A stretch of 64,000 nt of DNA, from positions 347,478 through 411,477 of the forward strand of contig JAZKBK010000005.1 in NCBI GenBank assembly GCA_040388625.1, in the 5' to 3' direction. Of the stretch, positions 9,344-17,407 are shown one piece after another. Made by a program: the position numbers and the translations under genes. The notes under the pieces are model-generated. The model made no database searches, was not told the origin of the DNA, and saw nothing but the letters and a program-made list of their open reading frames with translations. Origin of the DNA: Gemmatimonadota bacterium (GTDB taxonomy: Bacteria > Gemmatimonadota > Gemmatimonadetes > Gemmatimonadales > Gemmatimonadaceae). The stretch's first letter is position 1, and each line of letters begins with the position of its first letter.

Positions 9344-9377
9344 CTCTCCGGCGCACCCGAACGAGTGCGCCGGAGAG
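9344..9377. terminator. Bidirectional terminator between S10 peptidase and msrA
   Basis: A 13-base perfect stem (CTCTCCGGCGCAC and its complement) with an eight-base loop lies between the two convergent stop codons. It has no long T run, so termination strength is uncertain, but the position and stability fit a shared terminator. Confidence 0.6.
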
Positions 9378-9391
9378 AGTCGCAGCTGTCG

Positions 9392-9928
9392 TTAGTCGCG
9401 CAGATAGTGACAGCTGTAGCCGCCGGGATTCTTTTTCAGGTAGTCCTGGTGGTACTTCTCCGCACTGTACCATGTCGAAGCCGGTTCGATGGACGTCGTG
9501 ATCGGCTTCTTCCACTTGCCTGACGCCTGCACGCGCGCGATCACCTGTTCCGCGATCTTCGCCTGTTCCGGTGACTGTGGAAAGATCGCCGAGCGATATT
9601 GCGTGCCGATGTCGTTGCCCTGCCGATTCAACGTTGTGGGATCGTGCAGGCGGAAGAACCAGTTCTCGAGCAGGTCCTGGTAGCTGAGCACCGAGGGATC
9701 GAAGGTGACTCGGATCGATTCTGCGTGCCCCGACTTGCTGTCGTGCGTGTCTTCGTAGGTGGGATTCTTGACCCATCCACCGGTGTAGCCCACTTCCGTG
9801 TCGATGACGCCGGGGACGTTGCGAAGGATGTCCTCGACGCCCCAGAAGCAGCCGCCCGCGAGGACGGCGACTTCAGTGCGGGTGGCGGCTGCTACGCCTG
9901 AGTCCGTTGCGTGCTGTTGTTCGTTCAT
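9392..9928 (-). CDS. msrA: Peptide-methionine (S)-S-oxide reductase
   Basis: 178-residue cytoplasmic repair enzyme that reduces methionine-S-sulfoxide in proteins. The catalytic motif AGGCFWGVEDILR holds the nucleophilic Cys; VGYTGG, GHAESIRVTFDP and the YRSAIF block follow in family order. A Cys in the tail YSCHYLRD is positioned as a resolving cysteine. The start at 9928 is preceded by GGAAGG, while the longer form beginning at 9958 adds ten residues with no family counterpart. Stress repair together with Bcp is a plausible theme, but the genes are not in one operon. Confidence 0.95.
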   Translation of the reverse strand: MNEQQHATDSGVAAATRTEVAVLAGGCFWGVEDILRNVPGVIDTEVGYTGGWVKNPTYEDTHDSKSGHAESIRVTFDPSVLSYQDLLENWFFRLHDPTTLNRQGNDIGTQYRSAIFPQSPEQAKIAEQVIARVQASGKWKKPITTSIEPASTWYSAEKYHQDYLKKNPGGYSCHYLRD

Positions 9929-10060
9929 TTCCGACCTTCCGTTCAAGCATTGGCGCATTCCATAATGCGTCAGTGAAAGTTAAATGCCTTCGGCGGCGAA
10001 AATGTCGCTGATGTCGCGACGCCCCGTGCCATGGGCGCGGGGCGATGCCAGACCATGGCC

Positions 10061-10096
10061 GTGACTCTGGCTGTGACTCTGGCTGTGACTCTGGCT
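10061..10096. repeat. Three tandem copies of a 12-base unit
   Basis: GTGACTCTGGCT is repeated three times without change in the spacer between msrA and the DUF2249 gene. A short GC-rich hairpin (CGCCCCG with complementary CGGGGCG, about 10019-10043) lies just upstream. No coding or regulatory role can be assigned; the number of units is likely to vary between strains. Confidence 0.7.
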
Positions 10097-10107
10097 GCCC
10101 GTGGGTA

Positions 10108-10632
10108 TCAGCGCGCTGCCGTACGTCCGATTCGGACGCGCCAGACTTCCGGTCCTTCTTCCAGCGCGTCCCACGTGAATTCGCCCTTGTGCTCGGCGTC
10201 GAACTGATACCACAGCGGCTTGGGATCGTGATCGTTGACGAGCACGTATGCAGTACCCGGCGCGAGTGCTGCGAACTGGTCGAATATTATTTCGTGCCGC
10301 ACCCTGGGTGTTTCAGGGCGGACGTCAATGATGCGGTCTTCGGTGTGCATTGCGGCCTCCATTTGAGCCTGGCGTTGCTCTGCTTCGAGTTTCTGCTCCA
10401 TGCGGGACAGAAAGTGCATCGCGCCATTCAGGCGCTCGGCGTCATCGGGATAGTCGTCTCTCAGCAGCGACCAGCCTTCCGCCGCAAGCTGTGCGGCGGT
10501 GGATGGATGGCCCGCCTTGCCCAGCTCACGGCATGTGTGAGCGAGAATGCGAGTGAGTGCGTCCACGACAGCTGCCGTAACGACTTCCGGTGATGGTTCC
10601 ATCATGTCAGGTGACAATTTGACCCTCCGCAT
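10108..10632 (-). CDS. DUF2249 domain protein
   Basis: About 174 residues. The C-terminal half (IIDVRPETPRVRHEIIFDQF ... YVLVNDHDPKPLWYQFD ... WRVRIGR) is a DUF2249 domain, a small alpha/beta fold often found near nitrogen-oxide or metal-stress genes. The N-terminal 80 residues are helical and of unknown family. The start is uncertain: 10632 gives RRVKLSPD before a second candidate Met pair at 10605, and a GGAGG sits inside the first codons, a little far from 10605. It is transcribed divergently from the CBS-HPF gene. No catalytic residues are known for this family, so the role is open. Confidence 0.65.
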   Translation of the reverse strand: MRRVKLSPDMMEPSPEVVTAAVVDALTRILAHTCRELGKAGHPSTAAQLAAEGWSLLRDDYPDDAERLNGAMHFLSRMEQKLEAEQRQAQMEAAMHTEDRIIDVRPETPRVRHEIIFDQFAALAPGTAYVLVNDHDPKPLWYQFDAEHKGEFTWDALEEGPEVWRVRIGRTAAR

Positions 10633-10802
10633 GCAATCTGCAGTATGAACGCGCGAATTTGCAACGTGCATTGGCGGGATGCGGCCTGCACGCATTGATA
10701 TTCGTGTGCACCCAACGCTCCTGCCTGGGGTATGAACGAAGTCGATACCGACGGCTCCCGGAAACCCCATTTGTGCGCTCACCCTGTTACAGGTGCAGTC
10801 TG

Positions 10803-11723
10803 ATGCAAATACGTGAGATAATGAGCACCGACGTAGTTACGATCGAACCTCGCGAAGCGGCGAGTGCTGCGTGGGCGCGCATGCGGCGTCGCGGCATTCG
10901 GCATCTCGTGGTGGTGGACGAAGGGCGCGTTGTCGGCGTTCTCTCGGAACGCGACCTCGGCGGGCGATCGGGGGCCGCAAAGCGCAGGAATCGCATCGTG
11001 CGCGAGCTCATGACGCCGCGCGTGGAGACGATGGATTCGGACGCGAGTGCAGACTCTGCCGCGGAGCTCATGCGGGAGCGCCTGATCGGGTCGCTGCCTG
11101 TCATGGACGGCGATGACCTGGTTGGCATAGTCACCGCTACTGATGTGTTCGAAGCGGTCGACAATGGAACGCGCGGTCCGCTCAGTGGCGCCGAGCGACA
11201 GATGTTGCGCGCGCCAAGCAGCAGCAAGCGGCTGGGCGGGAGTCCGATCGTGCGCAAGCGAATCGCGGAATCGAGCGACGTCCGGCGCGAGCGACCGAAA
11301 ATATCGAATCGGGACAAGCGAGAGCCGCTCACGGATCAACTCCCGAAACGGGAAAAGCGCGGGGCCGGCCGAACCGCCGGGCCGCAGGTGCCGGCAAACA
11401 TCCGTGTGTCTGGAGTAGATCTGGATGACGAGGATATGGATTACATCCGTCAGCGGCTCGGTTTGAAACTCGGCAAGTTCGCTAGTTCGATAGAGCGCGT
11501 GACGGTGCGTGTGAAGGACATCAACGGCGATCGCGGCGGGATCGACAAGGTCTGCAACATCAAGGTTGTGGTGAGCGGACTCCCGAGCGTGGTGGTGGAA
11601 GGGCGATCCGACTCGACCAGGGTGGCCGTCAATTCCGCTCTGGCCGCGATCGAGAGTGCCGTGCGCCGGGTTGTGCAGCGGAGGCGGATGACCCCTCTCA
11701 GGACCGGTGCGGGAAGGGAGTAG
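10803..11723 (+). CDS. CBS-pair protein fused to a ribosome hibernation factor-like domain
   Basis: 306 residues. Residues 1-120 form two CBS motifs (IMSTDVVTIEP ... VVGVLSERDL and LMTPRVETMDS ... LVGIVTATDVFE), which normally bind adenine nucleotides. A basic, low-complexity linker of about 85 residues follows. Residues about 208-295 (IRVSGVDLDDEDMDYIRQRL ... VTVRVKDINGDRGGIDKVCN ... VVVEGRSDSTRVAVNSALAAI) resemble the N-terminal HPF/RaiA (S30AE) domain that binds the 30S decoding region. An energy-sensing domain joined to a ribosome-inactivation domain suggests ribosome silencing under nucleotide control. That function is inferred. The start is the first Met in the frame that begins the CBS motif. 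Confidence 0.8.
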   Translation: MQIREIMSTDVVTIEPREAASAAWARMRRRGIRHLVVVDEGRVVGVLSERDLGGRSGAAKRRNRIVRELMTPRVETMDSDASADSAAELMRERLIGSLPVMDGDDLVGIVTATDVFEAVDNGTRGPLSGAERQMLRAPSSSKRLGGSPIVRKRIAESSDVRRERPKISNRDKREPLTDQLPKREKRGAGRTAGPQVPANIRVSGVDLDDEDMDYIRQRLGLKLGKFASSIERVTVRVKDINGDRGGIDKVCNIKVVVSGLPSVVVEGRSDSTRVAVNSALAAIESAVRRVVQRRRMTPLRTGAGRE

Positions 11724-11827
11724 GGGGACGGAGTGGGGACGGAGTGGGGACGGAGTAGGGACGGACTCCGGACTGGTCCGGGCCGAGTTGACCGGCAGAA
11801 AATGCCGGGACGGACTCCGTCGCCCCT
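11721..11827. repeat. GC-rich palindromic repeat, second family
   Basis: Four near-identical tandem units of GGGGACGGAGT are followed by a CCGGCA-GAAAA-TGCCGG hairpin (11792-11808) and close with ACTCCGTCGCCCC, which is nearly complementary to the opening. The element fills the gap between two convergent genes. A shortened relative (GGGGACGGAGTGGGGACGG, then ACTCC) is found at 59073-59097, so this is a dispersed family distinct from the RAYT-linked palindromes. Confidence 0.6.
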
Positions 11828-11833
11828 AAAGCG

Positions 11834-12733
11834 TCATTTCGTGCCGCTCTCCCGGCGCGAGCCGCCTCGGCGCTCGATCGTGGCATGCTTCGGTGCCGTG
11901 AATCCCCTGGCGTTCAGCCACCATATGAAATCGTCGATCCAGTGGTCGCTGCTCGTGCCCTGCTTGCGCATGCCGAAGCCGTGTCCACCGGCGTTGAAGA
12001 CGTGTGCTTCCGGTTTCTGGCCAGCTGATGTCAATGCATCGTAGAACCTGACGACGGGGACGCGCGCTACCGTGTCGTCCTGCGCCCACGCCATGAAAAT
12101 CGGCGGCAGGTTGTGCGGGATCGCGGGCATTACTCCGAATGGCGCGCCGTAGATGAGCGCGTCGAAGCTCGGGCGCGTTGCCGCGTTCGGCTGCAGCATG
12201 GCTCCGCTCGCAACCATGCCGCCGGCCGAAAAGCCGATGATGCCGACCCTGTCAGGAGAGACGCGCCATTCAGCCGCGTGTTGCCGAACCACCTTGATGG
12301 CCTGAATGCCGTCCGCGATCCCGTACTTGCAGGCCTGATCCATGTCGATGTTGGTTGGAATCCCTTGCTGGCGTTTCTCCATCGTTCTGTACTTGAGCAC
12401 GAACGCAGCGACGCCCGCTTTCTGGAGCGCGCGCGCGACATCGTTGCCCTCGATGTCCATTGCGAGCGCGACGCAATATCCACCGGGCGCGATGATGACA
12501 CCCGCGCCGGTCGCAGTCGACCGGTCGGGCAGGTACAGGGTCAACGTAGGTGTCACCACATCGAGCGCGACGGTGCCGAGTGGAGCGACGTGCACTACCA
12601 TCTCCTTCTGCTTCCAGCTCTCAGAGCCCGGCGCCACGCCAGGCCAGATGTCGATCGTCTGAGCGTGGGCGCCGAGCGCTGCAAGCAAGTAGAGCGCAGT
12701 CGCGCCGGCTTTGAGTAACGTCGTTGAGCGCAT
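11834..12733 (-). CDS. Secreted alpha/beta-hydrolase (esterase/lipase-like)
   Basis: 299 residues with a signal peptide (MRSTTLLKAGATALYLLAALGAHAQ). The alpha/beta-hydrolase core shows an HGG-like oxyanion segment replaced by APGGYCVALA, nucleophile Ser in GFSAGGMVAS, acid Asp in AWAQDDTVA and His in AGGHGFGM. This layout matches BD-FAE or acetylxylan-esterase-like enzymes that act on plant polymer esters or small acyl esters. The C-terminal tail is Arg/Gly-rich. Immediately downstream is the second-family GC-rich repeat. The substrate is not predictable from the sequence. Confidence 0.85.
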   Translation of the reverse strand: MRSTTLLKAGATALYLLAALGAHAQTIDIWPGVAPGSESWKQKEMVVHVAPLGTVALDVVTPTLTLYLPDRSTATGAGVIIAPGGYCVALAMDIEGNDVARALQKAGVAAFVLKYRTMEKRQQGIPTNIDMDQACKYGIADGIQAIKVVRQHAAEWRVSPDRVGIIGFSAGGMVASGAMLQPNAATRPSFDALIYGAPFGVMPAIPHNLPPIFMAWAQDDTVARVPVVRFYDALTSAGQKPEAHVFNAGGHGFGMRKQGTSSDHWIDDFIWWLNARGFTAPKHATIERRGGSRRESGTK

Positions 12734-12881
12734 ATTCCGCCGTGTGAACAGAATGCCGTGTCTCGAATACGACCGGATATTTCTCGAGTAAGCTATTCAG
12801 TCGCGTCGCAACGCAAGGCGTGCGCGAGGGGTTGTGCGAGGACTATTACTCGACGCTTACGCGGTTGTTACGGGAAGACCA

Positions 12882-12898
12882 AAACCGGGGTCAGTTTT
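12882..12898. repeat. REP-like half element
   Basis: AAACCGGGGTCAG followed by TTTT matches the left arm of the RAYT-linked palindrome but the right arm is missing. It lies five bases beyond the stop codon of the chimeric sigma/VOC frame, so it marks the far border of that fragment. Confidence 0.6.
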
Positions 12899-12903
12899 GC
12901 CGG

Positions 12904-13302
12904 TCAGGCCATGCGGAGCTCACGGAACTGCAGCATGTTGCCGTCAGGGTCGTGAAACCTGGCGATCAGGCCCCACGGCTGCTCGATGACCTTGGGCGGT
13001 TCGAATTTCACTCCGTGCGATTTCACTGTGTCGAATTTCTTGCGGCAATCGTCGGCGTCGACGACGTCCTCGTGACGCGTGCTGCGCGAGCGAAGCATGT
13101 TCAGGCTTATCCGCGCGACCACAGTCGTCAGCCACGCGCGAAGATTCACGACTTCGTCAGGTTCTGCGCGACTGACGCGCAGCCACGCCTCCTGCACAGC
13201 GTCGTCCGCGTCGCTCATGGAGCCGAGCATGCGGTACGCCACGTCTCGCAGATGTCGTCTGTGCTCCTCGAACTGCTTCGCGAAACCGGGGTCAGAGTAC
13301 AA
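12904..13302 (-). pseudogene. Chimeric fragment: ECF sigma N-terminus joined to VOC C-terminus
   Basis: The frame begins inside a REP element (TTG start, residues YSDPGF from the repeat). It continues with region 2 of an ECF41-type sigma factor (QFEEHRRHLRDVAYRMLGS, then DADDAVQEAWLRVSR and LRAWLTTVVARISLNMLRSR) for about 75 residues. It then switches at DVVDADD to the C-terminal strand-turn-strand of a glyoxalase/VOC protein (KKFDTVKSHGVKFEPP ... ARFHDPDGNMLQFREL). The sigma part lacks regions 3 and 4 and the natural start; the VOC part lacks its first half. REP sequences bound both ends. The join is probably a deletion or recombination scar rather than a working protein. The intact relative of the sigma part is at 56131-57021. 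Confidence 0.75.
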
Positions 13303-13358
13303 TTTTCTGAGCCAATTACAGGGTGTGACGTGCGGAAATTGTACTCTGACCCCGGTTT
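13283..13358. repeat. REP-like palindrome, complete copy
   Basis: A 76-base inverted repeat opening with AAACCGGGGTCAGAGTACAA and closing with its complement. The central part (CTGAGCCAATTACAGGGTGTG) is nearly identical to the copy at 14836. It provides the TAA stop of the VOC gene on one side and the start codon of the chimeric fragment on the other. Confidence 0.85.
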
Positions 13359-13735
13359 CTCACGCCCGGGGCCAGCTCGATCCGTCGTCCGAACGGATCT
13401 GTCACCGAAAGGATGGAGGTTCCGTGGGCTTCGTCGCGGATGTGCACCGGAAAACCCGCGTCCCAGCATCGCTCGGCGATTTCCTCAGGCTTGTCGACCT
13501 CGAGAACGACCAGGGGCCCGTTCGTGTCGGTCACTTCGAGCAGCGTGGTGCCGACGAGGAACCATAGACTGGGCGCGGCGCCCGGTCGCCGGTCGGGCCA
13601 TACCTGCTGTCCATGCAGCACATCGGTATAGAAAGACCTTGCCGCGACGGCGATCACGTCGTGCGGCGTACGGGTTGCCCGCCACTGTATATCTGGTGCA
13701 TGCGCGGTCGATGCGCGCAATCGTTGATAGAACAT
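13316..13735 (-). CDS. VOC/glyoxalase-family protein ending in a REP element
   Basis: 139 residues of the vicinal-oxygen-chelate fold. FYTDVLHGQQVW, LWFLVGTTLLEVTD, AERCWDAGFPVHIRDE and ILSVTDPFGRRIELAP follow the two beta-alpha-beta-beta-beta units. The ATG at 13735 has a GGAG site ten bases upstream. The last sixteen residues (GVRNRGQSTISARHTL) are encoded by the REP element, which also supplies the TAA stop, so the native C-terminus was replaced. Metal ligands are not obvious enough to predict chemistry; glyoxalase, dioxygenase and antibiotic-binding roles all occur in the fold. Confidence 0.7.
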   Translation of the reverse strand: MFYQRLRASTAHAPDIQWRATRTPHDVIAVAARSFYTDVLHGQQVWPDRRPGAAPSLWFLVGTTLLEVTDTNGPLVVLEVDKPEEIAERCWDAGFPVHIRDEAHGTSILSVTDPFGRRIELAPGVRNRGQSTISARHTL

Positions 13736-13842
13736 CTCTCACTCCGTCAAGTTTGGTGGACGCCGGCCGAAATGATGTCCTGCGGTCGGGGACACGACTA
13801 TATGACACGAGTCAGGGGCCGTTTGTGACGGTGCGAGTGGGG

Positions 13843-13895
13843 AAACGTGGGGTCGGAGTATGGTTTCCCGACGAACTGCACTCCGACCCCGGTTT
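13843..13895. repeat. REP-like palindrome with compensatory changes
   Basis: AAACGTGGGGTCGGAGTATGG is paired with AACTGCACTCCGACCCCGG then TTT. Compared with other copies, TCAGAGT has become TCGGAGT in one arm and ACTCTGA has become ACTCCGA in the other. The paired change keeps the stem intact. Confidence 0.75.
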
Positions 13896-13965
13896 GTCCT
13901 GCAATTCCTTGACGGACGCGCTGGCGACTCGCAGCTTTTCACCCTCCTAAACAATGAGGTTGGAG

Positions 13966-14814
13966 ATGCGTGGACTGTTCTGTGGCACCGTAGCGGTTGT
14001 CGGAGTGCTGGGTTGTGCTGCGTCTTCCCCTCCATCAAGTGGACACACCAGTGCGACCAGCTCGACCACCGAACCGGCGCTCGTCCGCGTCGTGGCTCAC
14101 GACTTCGCCTTCGACAGCGCGCATAGCGTGCCGGCGGGGCTCGTCGCCATTCGCGTCGTGAACAGTGGTCGCGCCATCCACATGCTCGGCATCGCGCGTC
14201 TGGACTCCGGCAAGACTGTGCCAGACGTCTATCAGGCACTCGTCAAGAATGGATCCCTGGATTGGTTCAATGAGGTGGGGGGACCAGGCGCCGTCTCACC
14301 CGGGGATAGCGTGACGCAGTACGCGGTGCTCGAGCCAGGCAGCTATTCGATGATCTGCTGGTGGCCCGACTCTACCGGCAAGGCGCACGTGATGCTCGGA
14401 ATGATGTCGACGCTCACGGTGACTGGCGAGACTGCAGGTGCCCCGATCGAGCCGACTCCCGACATTTACCTTCGGGAGCGCGACTACCACATCGCCGCGA
14501 CCGGTGCGTTCACCGCCGGACACCACGTGTTTCGAGTGGACAACGATGGACCGCAGCATCACGACGTTGCAATCCTGCGAGTACTTCCGGGGAAGACCGA
14601 CGCCGAAGTAGATAAGTGGCTCATGAACCCCAGCGTGAACAACGCGCCCGTTGAAGCAGTCGGCGGCACGGTTGGCATAGCGCGATGGGGGCACACGGAG
14701 TTTGCGGCCGATCTCAAACCCGGGAGTTATCTCATGCTCTGCCTGATCCCCGACGCGAAGGATCGCAAGCCGCACTTCATGCACGGGATGGTGACGAAGG
14801 TATCGGTGACGTAA
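13966..14814 (+). CDS. Lipoprotein with two cupredoxin-like domains
   Basis: 282 residues. The signal peptide MRGLFCGTVAVVGVLGC ends in a lipobox Cys, then a Ser/Thr linker. Two repeats of a beta-sandwich resembling the plastocyanin/sulfocyanin-like class follow: LVRVVAHDFAFDSAHSVPAGLVAIRVVNSG with a late EPGSYSMICWW, and a second unit ending KPGSYLMLCLIPD. Each has the Cys-containing strand and a following Met/His-rich stretch (KPHFMHGM), but a full type 1 copper set is not obvious, so copper binding is uncertain. The start at 13966 follows GAGGTTGGAG; an ATG 12 bases upstream is the alternative. It is convergent with mscS across a REP copy. Confidence 0.7.
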   Translation: MRGLFCGTVAVVGVLGCAASSPPSSGHTSATSSTTEPALVRVVAHDFAFDSAHSVPAGLVAIRVVNSGRAIHMLGIARLDSGKTVPDVYQALVKNGSLDWFNEVGGPGAVSPGDSVTQYAVLEPGSYSMICWWPDSTGKAHVMLGMMSTLTVTGETAGAPIEPTPDIYLRERDYHIAATGAFTAGHHVFRVDNDGPQHHDVAILRVLPGKTDAEVDKWLMNPSVNNAPVEAVGGTVGIARWGHTEFAADLKPGSYLMLCLIPDAKDRKPHFMHGMVTKVSVT

Positions 14815-14835
14815 CCTTCGTCATGGTCGAGCCCG

Positions 14836-14910
14836 AAACCGGGGTCAGAGTGCAATTTTCTGAGTCAATTACAGGGTGTGCAGTGCGGAAATTGTACTCT
14901 GACCCCGGTT
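14836..14910. repeat. REP-like palindrome, complete copy
   Basis: A 75-base palindrome opening AAACCGGGGTCAGAGTGCAA and closing with the matching arm. It occupies most of the 102-base gap between the convergent cupredoxin and MscS genes and may act as a shared terminator. Its centre is almost the same as that of the copy at 13283. Confidence 0.85.
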
Positions 14911-14916
14911 CCACGC

Positions 14917-17001
14917 TCACGTCAGAGCGGGCCTGTCCTCCGTCGCGAGCTGTGCGTTGGGCACCGTACTCTGGCCCGCCGCGTCGTGTAGCGCGCGGGT
15001 CATGAGCTGATCGTTCATCGCGGCGTGATCGGGGAGAACGGGGTATCGCACCACGAACTCCAGGGCGCGCTCCGTGAAGTGCACGTCCACGTGTGGCTCC
15101 GGTCGCGACGTATCGAAATCGATCAGTCTCTGGACTGTTGCGTGTTGCTCGTCGATCGCCTGCCGATAGGTTGCATATACGGAGGAGGCAACTTCTGCCA
15201 GACGGACCTGCGTGGAGTGCACGTCAGTGGTCGGCGGCAGTGTAAGGGTCACGCTGTGCCATATGTAGTCCGCCCCAGGAATCTGCTTGAACAACGCCTG
15301 CGGTTGAAACAGGACGGAGTTGGAAAGCACCACGATGCGCCCGGTGGACTGCAATTCGGGACCCGCGAGCTCCATGAGATAGATACGAACGAGCCCAATG
15401 TCGATCACACGACCGGTGACACCGGCGAGAGTGATACGATCACCGGTGCGCACGCCGTAGCGGCCGATCAGGAAGAAGTAGCCGACCACGGCGAGAATGA
15501 CGTTCTGCAGTGCGAGAGCGAGTCCAGCGGTGAGGAAGCCGACATACGTGGCGAGCGATCCCATCTGTGATACGAATCCCATCACGATGATGAGCAACAA
15601 GGCCACCACGACGACTATTCGCCGAAGCAGCAGAAATTGTCTGCGTCTGCGAGTGTCGCGCAGATAACGGAACGTCGCTCTACGCCAGGCTTCCGAAATC
15701 ACCAGGACCAGCAGGACGGACGCGATGAGCAGACCCAGGCGCCAGAGCAGTGCGTCGCGCACGGTGGCGGAGCGTGCGTCGAACGTTCCGCGCAACAACA
15801 CCAGCGAGTTGCGAGCGTCGTCGGTGGAGATGTCCTGCTCGCTCAGCGGCACGACCAGCGTGGCTAGTTGCTTGAATTGTGCTGTGGCGTTCTGGAGTTG
15901 AAGCTGCGTGGTCAACAGCTGTTGCGGATCGGTCGACGCGCTGTCCAGCGGATTGGCGTGCAGCCTCACGAGCGTGCGCACCTGCGACGAGACACGCGTA
16001 CGCATGCTGTCGAGTTCGCCGCCGAGGCTGTCGGTCTGGCGGATTGCGGCATCAAACTCGTACCGTATCCGTTTGAGAGCGAGCCACTCTCCAACGAGCG
16101 CCACCAGTCCGGAAGAGCTTTGTACGCTGCTCTCGGATGGCGACGGCGTCGACGGAGCTGTCGCTGCCGAAGCGGCCGTGTCGTTCCGTGTCTTCGTTCT
16201 GCCAGCCGCGGGGCTGGCCCTCGTTGCCACACTATCGTTGGCACCGGAGCCGCCGGTACTGTTGTCGCGCAGCTCCGGCACCGTGTGCTCGATCTCTTCG
16301 ACCTGCGATGTCAGAGTGCCGCCTGTCCCCCCGCCGTGCGCCGCGGCAGCAACGGCGAACTGCTGAAGCTGCGTGACGGTGTTCTGAACCTCCCGCGCCA
16401 GATCCAGTGCGGCTTCCGCTTCCGCGCGTTGCGCAGTGAGAGTTCGTCGCGCCGGCGGCGTTGCGTGCGCGAGCGACGAGTCGATGGCGGCGATACGTTT
16501 CTGGATAGTATCCATCCGCGCCCCGATTCGAGTCGCCGCGCGGTCGAGACGCACGGCATCATCCGACGTATCGCTCGTACTCGCGTTCGGAACCCCGCCG
16601 TGCGGCGCCGCATCCACCATGCGCGCGGCGGCGCGAGCAAAGTCAAAGGCCGAGCGCAGCGCCACGAGTGCCGAGCTCCGCATTCCGTCACGAGTTCTGG
16701 TGCCGTCGGAGAGGTCGCTGTTCTGCGCGATCGTTTCGATGGTGTGGTACCACGTGACTGTCTCGTGCATATGGTGCAACACCGCGTCGGCGGATGGAGG
16801 CGACGATACCAGGGCGGGAACCGCTGCTGTTGGCGACGCTGTCCGTGCAGATTTCGCTGAAGGAGCGACGGCCGGGGCTGTTCGCTGCGTCGTGGTTTGA
16901 GCGGCGGCAGCGAGAGGAAGCAGTGCGGCAGCGAAGAGGATCGCACCGGTTGCGAGTCGCGTGACCGTGAGAGTAGCCCTGAAGCGGGTCACGGGGTGCA
17001 T
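14917..17001 (-). CDS. MscS-family mechanosensitive channel with long periplasmic N-domain
   Basis: 694 residues. A signal peptide (MHPVTRFRATLTVTRLATGA ... AAAAQ) precedes about 380 residues of Ala/Ser/Thr-rich sequence with helical coiled-coil character. Three or four membrane helices follow (LLIASVLLVLVISEAW; VVVVALLLIIVMGFV; TYVGFLTAGLALALQNVIL), the last being the glycine/alanine-rich pore helix. The MscS beta domain starts at YGVRTGDRITLAGVTGRVIDIGLVRIYL. It should open under membrane tension to release solutes during osmotic downshock. The start at 17001 was preferred over one 168 bases upstream because it begins a standard signal peptide. Confidence 0.85.
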   Translation of the reverse strand: MHPVTRFRATLTVTRLATGAILFAAALLPLAAAAQTTTQRTAPAVAPSAKSARTASPTAAVPALVSSPPSADAVLHHMHETVTWYHTIETIAQNSDLSDGTRTRDGMRSSALVALRSAFDFARAAARMVDAAPHGGVPNASTSDTSDDAVRLDRAATRIGARMDTIQKRIAAIDSSLAHATPPARRTLTAQRAEAEAALDLAREVQNTVTQLQQFAVAAAAHGGGTGGTLTSQVEEIEHTVPELRDNSTGGSGANDSVATRASPAAGRTKTRNDTAASAATAPSTPSPSESSVQSSSGLVALVGEWLALKRIRYEFDAAIRQTDSLGGELDSMRTRVSSQVRTLVRLHANPLDSASTDPQQLLTTQLQLQNATAQFKQLATLVVPLSEQDISTDDARNSLVLLRGTFDARSATVRDALLWRLGLLIASVLLVLVISEAWRRATFRYLRDTRRRRQFLLLRRIVVVVALLLIIVMGFVSQMGSLATYVGFLTAGLALALQNVILAVVGYFFLIGRYGVRTGDRITLAGVTGRVIDIGLVRIYLMELAGPELQSTGRIVVLSNSVLFQPQALFKQIPGADYIWHSVTLTLPPTTDVHSTQVRLAEVASSVYATYRQAIDEQHATVQRLIDFDTSRPEPHVDVHFTERALEFVVRYPVLPDHAAMNDQLMTRALHDAAGQSTVPNAQLATEDRPALT

Positions 17002-17407
17002 CCGGACTATGCTCTCATCCCGGGGTCGGCAGGAAGTTGTCGATTTAATGTTTCTCTCCTGCCCGCTGGTGAGAATTCGTGCAAAGGAGCCTGACGGCCC
17101 GGAGACAAAGATATCAGAGGTCAGCTGGAGTGCGGATGGGTGACGCGGTGACCATCTGATACGGAACATCGGAGGCTAAGCGGTAAGGCGTTTCCGGTTC
17201 CTCGAGCTCAGCGCGGTCCGTCCCACCGAAGGACACCACCAGGGCCGCGCGCGGTTACAGCCGCAATGCCCGCCAGAATCACCCGCTGGGCTATTGAGGG
17301 CTACACCGAAGTAGCTCCCTTTTGGTACGTTTGGGGCCATGTGTTGCTTTGTGCGCAACATTCAACCCAATTCCTTTCTGGATCATGCGACCAGATCAGT
17401 GAGCAGT
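17002..17407. other. Divergent intergenic region, mscS / GH89
   Basis: About 400 bases between divergent starts. No convincing gene, RNA or palindrome was found. Both genes' promoters must lie here, but no −35/−10 pair stood out clearly. Confidence 0.5.
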
